Assembly (NCBI GenBank): GCA_030538475.1
Contig: JAUNTX010000011.1
Location: forward strand, 1 to 64,000
Origin: Dermabacter sp.
GTDB taxonomy: Bacteria > Actinomycetota > Actinomycetes > Actinomycetales > Dermabacteraceae
Direction: 5' to 3'
Length of the DNA stretch: 64,000 bases
A model generated the notes under the pieces. That model did not search any database, was not told the DNA's origin, and saw nothing but the letters and a program-made list of their open reading frames with translations. Position 1 is the first letter of the stretch, and each line of letters begins with the position of its first letter. Below, one piece after another: positions 24,369 to 32,880 of the stretch. The position numbers and the translations under genes are program-made.

Positions 24369-24643
24369 CTCCACGTCGCTCCACCTGCGCCCCCACTTCC
24401 CTCCACTCGCGTCCCCCACTTCCCTCCACTCCCAAGAGCGGCGCGGCGGGTCCGCGCCCGGCCGCGCCACGGCTGAACTCGCCCCTTCGACGCGAAAGCC
24501 TTGTTGACCTGCACATATATCCCCACTCGAGCGGCGCTCGCCCGTCCGTCGGCCCTGGGTGGACCGGGGGAGGGTCGGCCCTTAAGCGGGCCCACGCGCG
24601 CCGCGGCGCCGATGTGCACGGAATCTCCTCCACTTCGCTCCAC
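24369..24643 (-). promoter_or_regulatory. Upstream array of minus-strand MraZ-type box pairs
   Basis: On the minus strand, GTGG(A/G)G hexamers occur in four pairs whose members are exactly 10 bp apart: 24369/24379, 24391/24401, 24414/24424 and 24628/24638 (plus-strand start positions). An 18-bp stretch at 24391-24408 is repeated exactly at 24414-24431. This matches the 10-bp phasing of known MraZ operators but points away from mraZ. The 527 bases between the DUF3040 gene and mraZ contain these boxes, the terminator and the mraZ promoter, and no gene. Confidence 0.6.
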
Positions 24644-24696
24644 GCCCGCGACCTGGGCTTTTCTCGCATCCAGAAAAGATTAAGGCCCCGAGGGGG

Positions 24697-24728
24697 TTGT
24701 ATGTGGAGTGAAGTGGGGTAAAGTGGGG
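24697..24728 (+). promoter_or_regulatory. mraZ promoter with three phased MraZ boxes
   Basis: GTGGAG (24703), GTGGGG (24713) and GTGGGG (24723) are direct repeats with a 10-bp period, the arrangement bound by MraZ. TTGTAT (24697-24702) and TAAAGT (24719-24724) are separated by 16 bases, so the boxes fill the spacer and the -10. Repression of mraZ and the downstream cluster by MraZ is the straightforward reading. Confidence 0.75.
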
Positions 24729-24776
24729 CCGCAAGGAAGGATCTGCTCGTCGCGGTCCTGGAAAGGGAGGTGCCTC

Positions 24777-25208
24777 GTGTTTCTCGGCACCTTCACGCCC
24801 AGGCTCGATGACAAGGGGCGCCTCATCTTTCCGGCCAAGTTTCGCGATCAGCTCGCTGCTGGTCTCGTCATGACCCGCGGTCAGGAACACTGCGTGAGCG
24901 TGTACCCGATGCGGGAGTTCGAGACTCTGCACGAGCAGTTGCGGCAGGCCCCGGTCACCAGCAAGGACGCGCGCGATTACCTGCGCGTGCTGCTGTCGGG
25001 GGCTGAAGACGTGGTGCCGGACAAGCAGGGGCGCGTCACGATCCCTTCCCACCTGCGTACCTACGCTGGGCTGGATCGCGACTGCACAGTGATCGGGACG
25101 GGCAACCGGATCGAGATCTGGTCCACCGAGGCGTGGGAGTCGTACCTGGAGCAGACGGAGGAATCTTTCTCGCAGACGGCAACGGAGATCGTGCCCGGAC
25201 TGTTCTAG
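24777..25208 (+). CDS. mraZ: Transcriptional regulator MraZ
   Basis: 143-aa DNA-binding protein at the head of the division and cell wall cluster, with two SpoVT-AbrB/MraZ repeats. The first is [21 protein letters not shown], the second around [17 protein letters not shown] (about 80-96). MraZ forms rings that bind direct repeats in its own promoter. The GTG start has a GGGAGGT site and gives the conserved N terminus. The three GTGGNG boxes upstream fit autoregulation. A C-terminal tail after [11 protein letters not shown] is short. Confidence 0.95.
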   Translation: MFLGTFTPRLDDKGRLIFPAKFRDQLAAGLVMTRGQEHCVSVYPMREFETLHEQLRQAPVTSKDARDYLRVLLSGAEDVVPDKQGRVTIPSHLRTYAGLDRDCTVIGTGNRIEIWSTEAWESYLEQTEESFSQTATEIVPGLF

Positions 25209-25223
25209 GAGTGAGGTACCGCG

Positions 25224-25289
25224 AGACATCTTTTCGCTTGCGCCCCGACGCAACTTCCCCGGTGGCGGGTCGTAAGCGAGGAGATGTCT
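25224..25289 (+). ncRNA. Candidate mraW RNA leader hairpin
   Basis: In the 146-base gap between mraZ and rsmH, 25224-25242 (AGACATCTTTTCGCTTGCG) pairs with 25271-25289 (CGTAAGCGAGGAGATGTCT) over 19 positions with only a few mismatches. The loop itself can form an inner stem (CGCCCC with the GGCGGG side). A conserved actinobacterial RNA motif located upstream of mraW (rsmH) has been described; position and shape fit that motif. Whether this sequence meets its covariance model was not tested. Confidence 0.6.
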
Positions 25290-25354
25290 GACGGTGCGTC
25301 ACTGCCGGGCCCGACACATCAGCACGCCGATCAGTAGCAGGGAAGGGGAGAATC

Positions 25355-26353
25355 GTGGACGCCTCCACCCTTCACGCACCCGTCATGCTCACCGAGTGCC
25401 TCGACCTCATGGCCCCCGCCCTCGACGCCGAAGAATCTACTTACGTCGATTGCACCCTCGGCATGGCCGGCCACGCCAGCGCCGTCCTCGCCTCCCAGCC
25501 CACCGCGCACCTCGTCGGCATTGACCGGGACGCGGACGCGCTCGAACTGGCCCGGACGCGGCTCACCCAGGGTGGCTTCGAGGGGCGCTTCACCCTGGTC
25601 CACGCCACTTACGACGAGATCGACCACGCGCTGAACCAGGCGGGCGTGACGCACGCCGATGCGATCCTCATGGACCTCGGGCTCTCGAGCTTCCAGATCG
25701 ACACCCGCGAACGGGGCTTCGCCTACGCGAGCGATGCCCCGCTGGACATGCGCATGAACGCCCGCTCCGAGGGGCCGACGGCCGCGCACATTCTCAACAC
25801 GTGGAGCGAACAGGACCTATCGCGGATCCTCGCGCGCTACGGCGAAGAGAAGTTCGCCCGCTCGATTGCTCGCGGCATCGTGGCCGAGCGCGCGCACACG
25901 CCGTTCGAGCGCTCACCCCAGCTCGTCTCCGTCATCGAACGCCACATCCCCGCGAAGGCGCGCTATTCGGGATCGCACCCCGCCAAGCGCACCTTCCAGG
26001 CGCTGCGCATCGCGGTCAACGAGGAACTGGACATCCTCGAGGACGCCCTTGAGGCGGCGCTCGGTGCGCTCCGGGTCGGCGGCCGGCTCGTGATCGAGTC
26101 CTACCACTCGCTCGAGGATCGCATGGTCAAGCAGGCGTTCGCGAAGGCCAGCACGTCGAGCGGCCCCGCGGACCTCCCGGTCGAGCTCGACCGCTACCGC
26201 CCCGATTTTGCCCTCCTCACCCGCGGCGCTCTCAAGGCCACCCGCGAGGAAGCAGAAAGCAACCCCCGCTCCGCCAGCGTGCGGCTCCGCGCGATCGAGC
26301 GCACCCGTGACACCCGCCCACCACGCACCCGCGATTCGCGGTCGCAGAACTGA
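25355..26353 (+). CDS. rsmH: 16S rRNA (cytosine1402-N4)-methyltransferase RsmH
   Basis: 332-aa SAM-dependent enzyme (MraW family) that methylates N4 of C1402 in 16S rRNA. N-terminal HAPVMLTECLDLMAP and the SAM motif VDCTLGMAGHASAVL are typical, as are LMDLGLSSFQID, ERGFAY and the C-terminal block LRVGGRLVIESYHSLEDR. Length is normal. The GTG has an AGGGGAG site. It ends 16 bases before the ftsL-like gene, so the two are co-transcribed. Confidence 0.95.
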   Translation: MDASTLHAPVMLTECLDLMAPALDAEESTYVDCTLGMAGHASAVLASQPTAHLVGIDRDADALELARTRLTQGGFEGRFTLVHATYDEIDHALNQAGVTHADAILMDLGLSSFQIDTRERGFAYASDAPLDMRMNARSEGPTAAHILNTWSEQDLSRILARYGEEKFARSIARGIVAERAHTPFERSPQLVSVIERHIPAKARYSGSHPAKRTFQALRIAVNEELDILEDALEAALGALRVGGRLVIESYHSLEDRMVKQAFAKASTSSGPADLPVELDRYRPDFALLTRGALKATREEAESNPRSASVRLRAIERTRDTRPPRTRDSRSQN

Positions 26354-26369
26354 AGACCACCCCACTCTC

Positions 26370-26858
26370 ATGGCACAACTTGCACCTTCCCCAGCACGTC
26401 GCCCCCGAACCGCCGCCCCCGCGCCCAGCAGGCGGCCCGCGCTCGCCCTCGTGGCACGGCCGCAGACTCAGCGCAGCACGCTCCCGTTCACGATCCTCGT
26501 CTCCCTCATCCTGGCGGGCGCGCTCGTGGCCATGCTGCTGCTGAACATCGCCATGTCGAACACGAGCTACGAACTCACGCGCCTCCAGGGGCAGTCCCAG
26601 TCCCTCGCCGAACAGCGCCAGGGACTCGAGGAGCGTGCCGAAACGCTCGGCACGCCCCAGGAGCTTGAGCGGCGCGCCCGGGAGATCGGGATGGTGCCCG
26701 CGGGTGAGGTGGCCTATATCGACCTGGCCAGCGGCACGATCATCGGCACGGCAGGCGTGGCGGAAAGCACGGGCCAGGCGCTGCCCGCGACAGCGCCCAC
26801 CACCGAGGGTGGCGGCCCCGCCCCCTACGACTACGGCATGGGCAACGAGAGGAACTGA
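26370..26858 (+). CDS. ftsL: FtsL-like septum formation protein
   Basis: 162-aa bitopic protein: a Pro/Ala/Arg-rich cytoplasmic tail, one membrane helix at about 36-58 (FTILVSLILAGALVAMLLLN) and an extracytoplasmic coiled coil (LTRLQGQSQSLAEQRQGLEE, PQELERRAREIGMVPAGE). This is the FtsL/DivIC pattern and position, between rsmH and ftsI. It would join FtsQ and a DivIC protein to recruit FtsW-FtsI to the septum. The C terminus is a low-complexity Thr/Pro/Gly tail. FtsL proteins are poorly conserved, so the call depends on topology and location. The frame is open further upstream, but this ATG follows the rsmH stop directly. Confidence 0.82.
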   Translation: MAQLAPSPARRPRTAAPAPSRRPALALVARPQTQRSTLPFTILVSLILAGALVAMLLLNIAMSNTSYELTRLQGQSQSLAEQRQGLEERAETLGTPQELERRAREIGMVPAGEVAYIDLASGTIIGTAGVAESTGQALPATAPTTEGGGPAPYDYGMGNERN

Positions 26859-26860
26859 GC

Positions 26861-28687
26861 GTGCCAGCGAACCGGCGCTCTGCTTCTCGCGCCCCGTCCA
26901 GGCCGCGGCCGGACGGGCGCCCGCCTCGCCCCGCCCAGGCAGTGGCCCGCGCCCGCTCGAACGGCTACGAACCGTTTCGTCGGCACCGGCCCGTCCTGGT
27001 CCTCGTGCTGCTCGCCGCGCTCGTGGTGAGCGGCCGCCTCGTGTGGGTCCAGGGCCTCAACTCCGCGGCGCTCGCGGACCAGGCGCGCGAGGCGCGCTCC
27101 TACACGCGCACGATCAGCGCCCTTCGCGGCGACATCGTGGACCGCGACGGCGAGGTCATGGCCACGAGCGTGGAACGCTACGACCTGTGGGTCAACCAGG
27201 TGCAACTGGCCGACTACGCGCCCTCGAAAGACGAGGGGGCGGCCACGGGCGCCGAGGCGGCAGCCGTGCAACTAGCGCCGCTGCTGGACATGAGCGTGGG
27301 CGAACTCCAGGAACTCCTGACGGGCGATGCCGGCTTCAAGTACGTGAAGAAAACTGTGGATCCGCGGGTGAACAAGGCGGTGCTGGCCCTGCGCATCCCC
27401 GGCATCGGATCGGATCGCGTGGCCCAGCGCCTGTACCCCGCGGGCCAGGTGGGCGGTAACGTCATCGGATTCGTGGGGGCCGACGGCACCGCGCTGGCCG
27501 GAGCGGAGCTGACGTTCGATGACAAACTGCGCGGCACCGACGGCGAGGTGCAATACGAGCGCGGCGCGGGTGGCCAGGTCATCCCCACGGGCGAAAGGCG
27601 CGAAGTCGAAGCCATCGACGGCCGCGACGTGCAACTGACCATCGACCGGGATCTTCAATACCGCGCGCAGGAAATCATCGCGGGAACCGTGGGGGAGTGG
27701 GGCGCGAGCGGCGGCTCGATCGTCATCCTCGATGTGTCCTCGGGCGAGGTCCTCGCCCTCGCCGATTACCCCACGTACGATCCGAACGATCCGGGTGCCA
27801 CCCCGGCCGAGTTCCGCGGCAACCAGTCCATCTCCAACGTGTTTGAACCGGGCTCCACCGGCAAGCTGTTCACGATGGCGGGCCTGATCGATCGCGGTGA
27901 CGCGACGATCTCGGACCGCCTCACCGTCCCCCACACGAAGTCCTTCGGCGGCGAAGACATCAAGGATGCGGTGCCTCACCCCGTCATGCAGTACACGCTC
28001 GCGGGCGTGCTCAAGAACTCCTCCAACGTGGGAACGGTGGAACTTGCGGGCCGCCAGGACCTTCAGACCCGCTACGACTACCTGCGGGCGTTCGGCCTCG
28101 GCTCACTCACGGGCATCCAGCTGCCCGGCGAATCCGCGGGCATCGTGCACACCCCGGACCAGTGGACCGGCCGCACCGCCTACACGACCGCGTTTGGCCA
28201 GGGCTATTCCGTGACCGCCCTCCAAATGACCTCCGCCGTCGGCACCTTTGGCAACGACGGGGTGCGGGTCGAGCCGCGTGTCGTGAGCGCGATCCGCGGC
28301 AGCGACGGTTCGCTTCAGCCGCTCGAACCGGGCCGCCCCACGCGGGTCATGTCCTCCGAGACGGCGGCAACCATGCTGCAACTCATGGACAACAACATTG
28401 CCGACGGCGGCGGCAGCAACGCGAGCGTGCCCCACTACGCCGTCGGCGGGAAGTCGGGAACCGCGCAGGTGCCCGATGGCACGTACACGTCCTCGTTCGT
28501 GGGGATGGCGCCCGTGGACGATCCCAGTATTGTGATCGGGGTGTTCGTTTACGGCATCAACGGCTTCAATTCCGGATCCACCGTGGCAGCACCCGCCTTC
28601 AGTGACATCATGAGTTATGCGCTGCAGGCGCGACGCGTGGCCCCCACCGGGGTCGAGGGCGTTGAACTCGACAACGAGTGGGAGTAG
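26861..28687 (+). CDS. ftsI: Septal peptidoglycan transpeptidase FtsI (PBP3/PBP2b class)
   Basis: 608-aa class B penicillin-binding protein. A cytoplasmic basic N terminus is followed by a membrane helix at about 45-63, a dimerisation domain (RGDIVDRDGEVMATS) and the transpeptidase domain. The active-site Ser332 is in STGK (332-335), SXN is Ser387-Ser388-Asn389, and the third motif is KSGT at 531-534, a KSG in place of the more common KTG, as in many FtsI proteins. It crosslinks septal peptidoglycan with FtsW. Starts two bases after the ftsL-like gene. Confidence 0.95.
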   Translation: MPANRRSASRAPSRPRPDGRPPRPAQAVARARSNGYEPFRRHRPVLVLVLLAALVVSGRLVWVQGLNSAALADQAREARSYTRTISALRGDIVDRDGEVMATSVERYDLWVNQVQLADYAPSKDEGAATGAEAAAVQLAPLLDMSVGELQELLTGDAGFKYVKKTVDPRVNKAVLALRIPGIGSDRVAQRLYPAGQVGGNVIGFVGADGTALAGAELTFDDKLRGTDGEVQYERGAGGQVIPTGERREVEAIDGRDVQLTIDRDLQYRAQEIIAGTVGEWGASGGSIVILDVSSGEVLALADYPTYDPNDPGATPAEFRGNQSISNVFEPGSTGKLFTMAGLIDRGDATISDRLTVPHTKSFGGEDIKDAVPHPVMQYTLAGVLKNSSNVGTVELAGRQDLQTRYDYLRAFGLGSLTGIQLPGESAGIVHTPDQWTGRTAYTTAFGQGYSVTALQMTSAVGTFGNDGVRVEPRVVSAIRGSDGSLQPLEPGRPTRVMSSETAATMLQLMDNNIADGGGSNASVPHYAVGGKSGTAQVPDGTYTSSFVGMAPVDDPSIVIGVFVYGINGFNSGSTVAAPAFSDIMSYALQARRVAPTGVEGVELDNEWE

Positions 28688-28693
28688 GGCGAT

Positions 28694-30268
28694 ATGGCGG
28701 CAGTGAGCGTCAAAAGCGTCATCTCCAGCGTGGGCGTGCCCGGGGTGCGCCTCGCGGGGGACGACGTCGATCTCGTGGGGATCACCGTGGATTCGCGCGC
28801 GGCCCGGCCCGGATACGCGTGGGCGGCACTGCGGGGCGAGAACGCCCACGGTGCCCAGTTCGCCGCGCAAGCCATCGAGCAGGGCGTGAGCGCCATCCTC
28901 ACCGACGCCGACGGTGAACGCCTCATCGCCGACCTCGCTCTCCGCGCGGACGCCATGCCCGTCGTGGCCGTGTGCGAGGATCCGCGTCGCATGGCGGCGC
29001 TGTGGGCCGACGTCATCCACGGCCACCCGTCGGCCTCCCTTCCCGTGATCGGCGTGACCGGCACGAACGGCAAGACCTCCGTGACCACCATGGTGGCCCG
29101 CACCCTCGCCCACCTGGGCCGGGCCGCGGGCGTCGTCGGGACGAACGGGACGTTCGTGCTCGGCACGGGCGGCAGCGAGCGCCTCATACCCACCGAGCGC
29201 ACCACACCGGAAGCGACGGACCTGCACGCGCTGCTGGCCCTCATGCGGGACGACGGCGTGAGCGCCGCCGCCCTCGAAGTGTCGAGCCACGCGATGGTGC
29301 TGCACCGGGTCGAGGCCGTGCGGTTCGACCAGGTGGCCTTTACGAACCTCAGCCAGGACCACCTCGACTTCCACGCCGACATGGAGGACTACTTCCTGGC
29401 GAAGGCCTCCCTGTTCACCCCGGAATACGCCCGGCGCGCCGTGATCTGCGTGGACGACGAGTGGGGCCGACGGCTCGCCGCACTCGCCCGCGTGCCCGTC
29501 ACCACCTACGCCACCTCGGATGCGCACCCGGCCGATTACACCGTGAGCGCCATCGAGGCGGGCGACTTCTCCACCACCTTCGACGTGCGCGACCCGGAGG
29601 GCCGCGCCTGGCGCCTCACGAGCCCGCTGCCCGGCCGCCACTACGTCGCCAACACCCTCGCGGTCGCCCTCCTTCTCCAGGGGCTCGGCGTCCAGCGCGA
29701 GACGATCGCCCCCGCCATTGCCGCCGCGGGCACCGTGCCCGGCCGCATGGAACTCATCGCGTCCCCCGCGGGAGCGGCCCAGTCCCCGCGAGTGGTCGTG
29801 GACTACTCCCACACTCCCGACGCCCTCGACAAGACCCTCACCACCCTCCGGGAGCTTCCCGGAAAAGGCTCCCTCATCGCCGTGATCGGTGCCGGTGGCA
29901 AACGCGATGCGGGCAAGCGCCCACTCATGGGTGAGGTGGCTTCTCGCCTCGCCCAGACGGTCATCGTGACCGACGACAACCCGCGCGGCGAGGACGCGGC
30001 CCGAATCCGGGCCCAGGTCATGGCGGGCGCCACCGGTGGCGCCCACGTGAGCGAGTGCGCCGACCGCGCCGACGCCATCGCGCGGGCCGTCGTGCTCGCG
30101 GACAGTGACGACATCGTCCTCATCGCGGGCAAGGGCGCGGAGAGCGGCCAGGACCTCGGTGATCGTGTCATCGACTTCGACGACCGCGAGCACGCCGCCG
30201 CGGCCCTGCGCTCGTGGGTGGCAACGCGGGCCGAGCGCGGCCGGAACGAAGGAGACCCCCATGCTTGA
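28694..30268 (+). CDS. murE: UDP-MurNAc-tripeptide ligase MurE (meso-DAP type)
   Basis: 524-aa Mur ligase that adds the third amino acid to UDP-MurNAc-L-Ala-D-Glu. The P-loop TGTNGKTS is at about 122-129 and the central ligase motifs include LEVSSHA and SQDHLDFH. The specificity motif is DNPR (428-431), typical of ligases that use meso-diaminopimelate rather than lysine. It therefore predicts a meso-DAP cell wall and agrees with dapF in this window. Its stop overlaps the murF start region by eight bases. Confidence 0.95.
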   Translation: MAAVSVKSVISSVGVPGVRLAGDDVDLVGITVDSRAARPGYAWAALRGENAHGAQFAAQAIEQGVSAILTDADGERLIADLALRADAMPVVAVCEDPRRMAALWADVIHGHPSASLPVIGVTGTNGKTSVTTMVARTLAHLGRAAGVVGTNGTFVLGTGGSERLIPTERTTPEATDLHALLALMRDDGVSAAALEVSSHAMVLHRVEAVRFDQVAFTNLSQDHLDFHADMEDYFLAKASLFTPEYARRAVICVDDEWGRRLAALARVPVTTYATSDAHPADYTVSAIEAGDFSTTFDVRDPEGRAWRLTSPLPGRHYVANTLAVALLLQGLGVQRETIAPAIAAAGTVPGRMELIASPAGAAQSPRVVVDYSHTPDALDKTLTTLRELPGKGSLIAVIGAGGKRDAGKRPLMGEVASRLAQTVIVTDDNPRGEDAARIRAQVMAGATGGAHVSECADRADAIARAVVLADSDDIVLIAGKGAESGQDLGDRVIDFDDREHAAAALRSWVATRAERGRNEGDPHA

Positions 30269-31760
30269 GATGACCGCCGCACAGATCGCCGACGTCGTGG
30301 GCGGCACGCTCGTGGCCGGAGCCACCGGCGACGAGCGGATTCACGGCAGCGCCACCGTCGATTCGCGCGCCGTCAAGGACGGAGACCTCTTCGTCGCCTT
30401 CGTCGGCGAGCGGGTGGACGGGCACGACTTCCTCCGTCCCGCGCACGAGGCCGGGGCCGCCCTCGCGCTCGTGACCCGCGAGGATTCCCCGGTGCCCGCC
30501 GTCCTCGTGAGTGACGCGCAGGACGCGCTCACCGCGCTCGCCCGCTACCAGCTGGACCTCGCCCGCTCGAGGCCCGAGGCCCCCGTCGTCATCGCCCTCA
30601 CCGGCTCGAGCGGCAAGACCAGCACGAAGGATCTGCTCGCGAGCATCCTCAGCCCGCTCGCGCACACCATCGCGCCCGCGGGCAGCCGCAACAACGAACT
30701 GGGGCTCCCCCTCACCGTCCTCGAACTCACGGAAAGCACGCGCTTTCTCGTGCTCGAAATGGGCGCCCGCGGCATCGGGCACATCGACTACCTCACCTCC
30801 ATCGCCCGGCCAGATATCGCCATCGTGCTCAACGTGGGCAGCGCCCACGTGGGCGAGTTCGGCACGGTCGAGAACATTCAGCGCGCCAAGACCGAACTCG
30901 TCACGGCGCTTCAGGAGACGGGCGTGGCGGTCCTCAACGCGGACGACCCGCGCGTGCGGGCGATGGCCGACAGCACGCGCGGCCGCGTGAGCTTCGTGAG
31001 CACCGCGCCCCCCACTCCACGGGACGCGGCCGGTTCCCGAGACGCGGCCGACTCCCGGGGCCAGGCAGGCTCCGGAGGCCAGGCTGCGGAGCCGAGCTGG
31101 GCGTGGGCGAGCGACGTGCGCCTGACCGACGCCGCCACCGCGTCCTTCACGCTCCACCTTGCCGGGGCGAGCGCGCCCGTGACGCTCGGTTTGACCGGCG
31201 AACACCACGTGAGCAACGCCCTCGCGGCCGCAAGCGCCGCACACGCCGCGGGCGTGGACCTGCCGGACATCGTGCGCGGCCTCGAGGCCGCCACCACCCG
31301 CTCGCCCGGGCGGATGCAGCTCACTGAGGTACCGGACGGCATCACCCTCATCAACGATGCCTACAACGCGAACCCCGAGTCGATGCGCGTGGCCCTCAAA
31401 GCCCTCGCGCACCTGGGCCGCACCCGCCGCACGGTCGCCGTGCTCGGCGAGATGCTCGAACTGGGCGAGGACGCCGTGCGCGCCCACGACGAGGTGGGCA
31501 GGCTCGCGGTGCGACTCAATATCGCCCAGCTCATCGTGGTGGGCCCCGGGGCACGTGCGATTCATAACGGCGCGAGCCTAGAGGGTAGCTTTGGAGGGGA
31601 GTCGCGTTATGTCGAGACCATTGAAGAGGCGCACGCTGTGCTAGAACAAACAACGCACCCCGGGGATGTCATCCTCTTCAAGTCCTCGAACGGGGCGCGC
31701 CTCGCCGCCCTTGGCGAGCGCATCGCTGACGAGTGGACCACCCAGAAGGAGCGGGCATGA
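30261..31760 (+). CDS. murF: UDP-MurNAc-tripeptide--D-Ala-D-Ala ligase MurF
   Basis: 499-aa Mur ligase that adds D-Ala-D-Ala to the tripeptide precursor. P-loop GSSGKTSTKD is at about 115-124, with RNNELGLPLTVLE and LINDAYNANPESM downstream. The start ATG has AAGGAG and lies inside the end of murE. Residues 254-277 are an 18-base tandem repeat translated as RDAAGS, RDAADS, RGQAGS, GGQAAE, a low-complexity insert at the end of the central domain that lengthens the protein slightly. The 4-base overlap with mraY (ATGA) suggests coupled translation. Confidence 0.95.
   Translation: MLEMTAAQIADVVGGTLVAGATGDERIHGSATVDSRAVKDGDLFVAFVGERVDGHDFLRPAHEAGAALALVTREDSPVPAVLVSDAQDALTALARYQLDLARSRPEAPVVIALTGSSGKTSTKDLLASILSPLAHTIAPAGSRNNELGLPLTVLELTESTRFLVLEMGARGIGHIDYLTSIARPDIAIVLNVGSAHVGEFGTVENIQRAKTELVTALQETGVAVLNADDPRVRAMADSTRGRVSFVSTAPPTPRDAAGSRDAADSRGQAGSGGQAAEPSWAWASDVRLTDAATASFTLHLAGASAPVTLGLTGEHHVSNALAAASAAHAAGVDLPDIVRGLEAATTRSPGRMQLTEVPDGITLINDAYNANPESMRVALKALAHLGRTRRTVAVLGEMLELGEDAVRAHDEVGRLAVRLNIAQLIVVGPGARAIHNGASLEGSFGGESRYVETIEEAHAVLEQTTHPGDVILFKSSNGARLAALGERIADEWTTQKERA
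31020..31091 (+). repeat. 18-bp tandem repeat inside murF
   Basis: Four imperfect 18-base units (31020, 31038, 31056, 31074) encode RDAAGS, RDAADS, RGQAGS and GGQAAE. Unit length is a multiple of three, so changes in copy number would keep the frame. Confidence 0.75.
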
Positions 31761-32839
31761 TTAGCATTCTGATCGCCGGCGCGATCGCGATGGTGTTCTC
31801 CTTCGCCCTGACCCCCGTCTACATTCGGCTGCTCGTGCGCCGCGAGTACGGCCAGTTCGTGCGCGACGACGGACCCACGAGCCACTCGGTCAAGCGCGGC
31901 ACCCCCACGATGGGTGGGGTGATGATCATCCTCGCCACCATGCTCGGCTACGCGGGCGGCCACGTGGCCGGATGGTCGTGGCCCACCGCCTCCGGCCTGC
32001 TCGCCATCTTCCTCATGGTGGGCCTCGGCCTGCTGGGCTTCGCCGACGACTACTCGAAGATCGCGAAGAAGCAATCGCTCGGCCTCTCCCCGAAAGCGAA
32101 GCTGATCGGCCAGGGCCTCATCGGCACCGTCTTCGCGGTGCTCGCGCTCCAGTTCCCCGACATCAACGGCAACACCCCCGCCTCGACGCAGATCTCCTTC
32201 GTGCGGGACCTCCCGTGGCTCGACCTCGCGTTCGCCGGGACGGTCGTCGGCATCATCCTGTTCGCCCTGTGGTCCAACTTCCTCGTCGCGGCGTGGTCCA
32301 ACGGCGTCAACCTGACCGACGGGCTCGACGGCCTCGCCTCGGGCGCCACGATCCTCTTCGCCGCGAGCTACGTGCTCGTGACGTTCTGGCAGTGGCGCCA
32401 GGAATGCGGCATCTCGCTCGAGGCCTCGTGCTACTCCACGCGCGACCCCCTGGACCTCGCCATCTTCGGCTCCGCCGTCATTGGCGCGTGCGTCGGCTTC
32501 CTGTGGTGGAACACCTCGCCCGCGAAAATCTTCATGGGCGATACGGGCTCCCTCGCGCTCGGCGGCGCGCTCGCGGCCCTCACCATCCTGTCGCGCACCC
32601 AGATCCTCGGCGGAATCATCGGCGGCCTCTTCGTCATCATCTCCCTGTCCGTCATCATCCAGGTGACGAGCTTCAAGCTCACGAAGAAACGCGTGTTCCG
32701 CATGGCGCCGCTCCAGCATCACTTCGAGCTGAAAGGCTGGAACGAGGTCACCATCGTGGTGCGGTTCTGGATCATCGCCGGGATCTTCGCCGCGATCGGC
32801 CTGGGCCTCTTCTACGCCGACGCCCTCACCACCATGTAA
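31757..32839 (+). CDS. mraY: Phospho-MurNAc-pentapeptide-transferase MraY
   Basis: 360-aa polytopic enzyme that makes lipid I by moving phospho-MurNAc-pentapeptide to undecaprenyl phosphate. About ten membrane helices are visible. Family motifs include GTPTMGG near residue 50, FADDYSKI, NLTDGLDGLA and the Mg-binding MGDTGSLALGG, plus APLQHHFE near the C terminus. Complete length. The ATG overlaps the murF stop by four bases. Confidence 0.97.
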   Translation: MISILIAGAIAMVFSFALTPVYIRLLVRREYGQFVRDDGPTSHSVKRGTPTMGGVMIILATMLGYAGGHVAGWSWPTASGLLAIFLMVGLGLLGFADDYSKIAKKQSLGLSPKAKLIGQGLIGTVFAVLALQFPDINGNTPASTQISFVRDLPWLDLAFAGTVVGIILFALWSNFLVAAWSNGVNLTDGLDGLASGATILFAASYVLVTFWQWRQECGISLEASCYSTRDPLDLAIFGSAVIGACVGFLWWNTSPAKIFMGDTGSLALGGALAALTILSRTQILGGIIGGLFVIISLSVIIQVTSFKLTKKRVFRMAPLQHHFELKGWNEVTIVVRFWIIAGIFAAIGLGLFYADALTTM

Positions 32840-32880
32840 AACCCCCGCGAACAACCCCCGAGCTTCGACCAAGGAGTGCC

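Noticed and set aside
28103..30325. A 740-codon minus-strand frame
   Set aside because: Antisense to ftsI and murE, both unambiguous genes; composition typical of a shadow frame.
31972..32880. In-frame extension of MurD back through mraY
   Set aside because: It is a shifted frame of mraY, Arg/Pro-rich, and MurD has its own ribosome-binding site and start at 32881.
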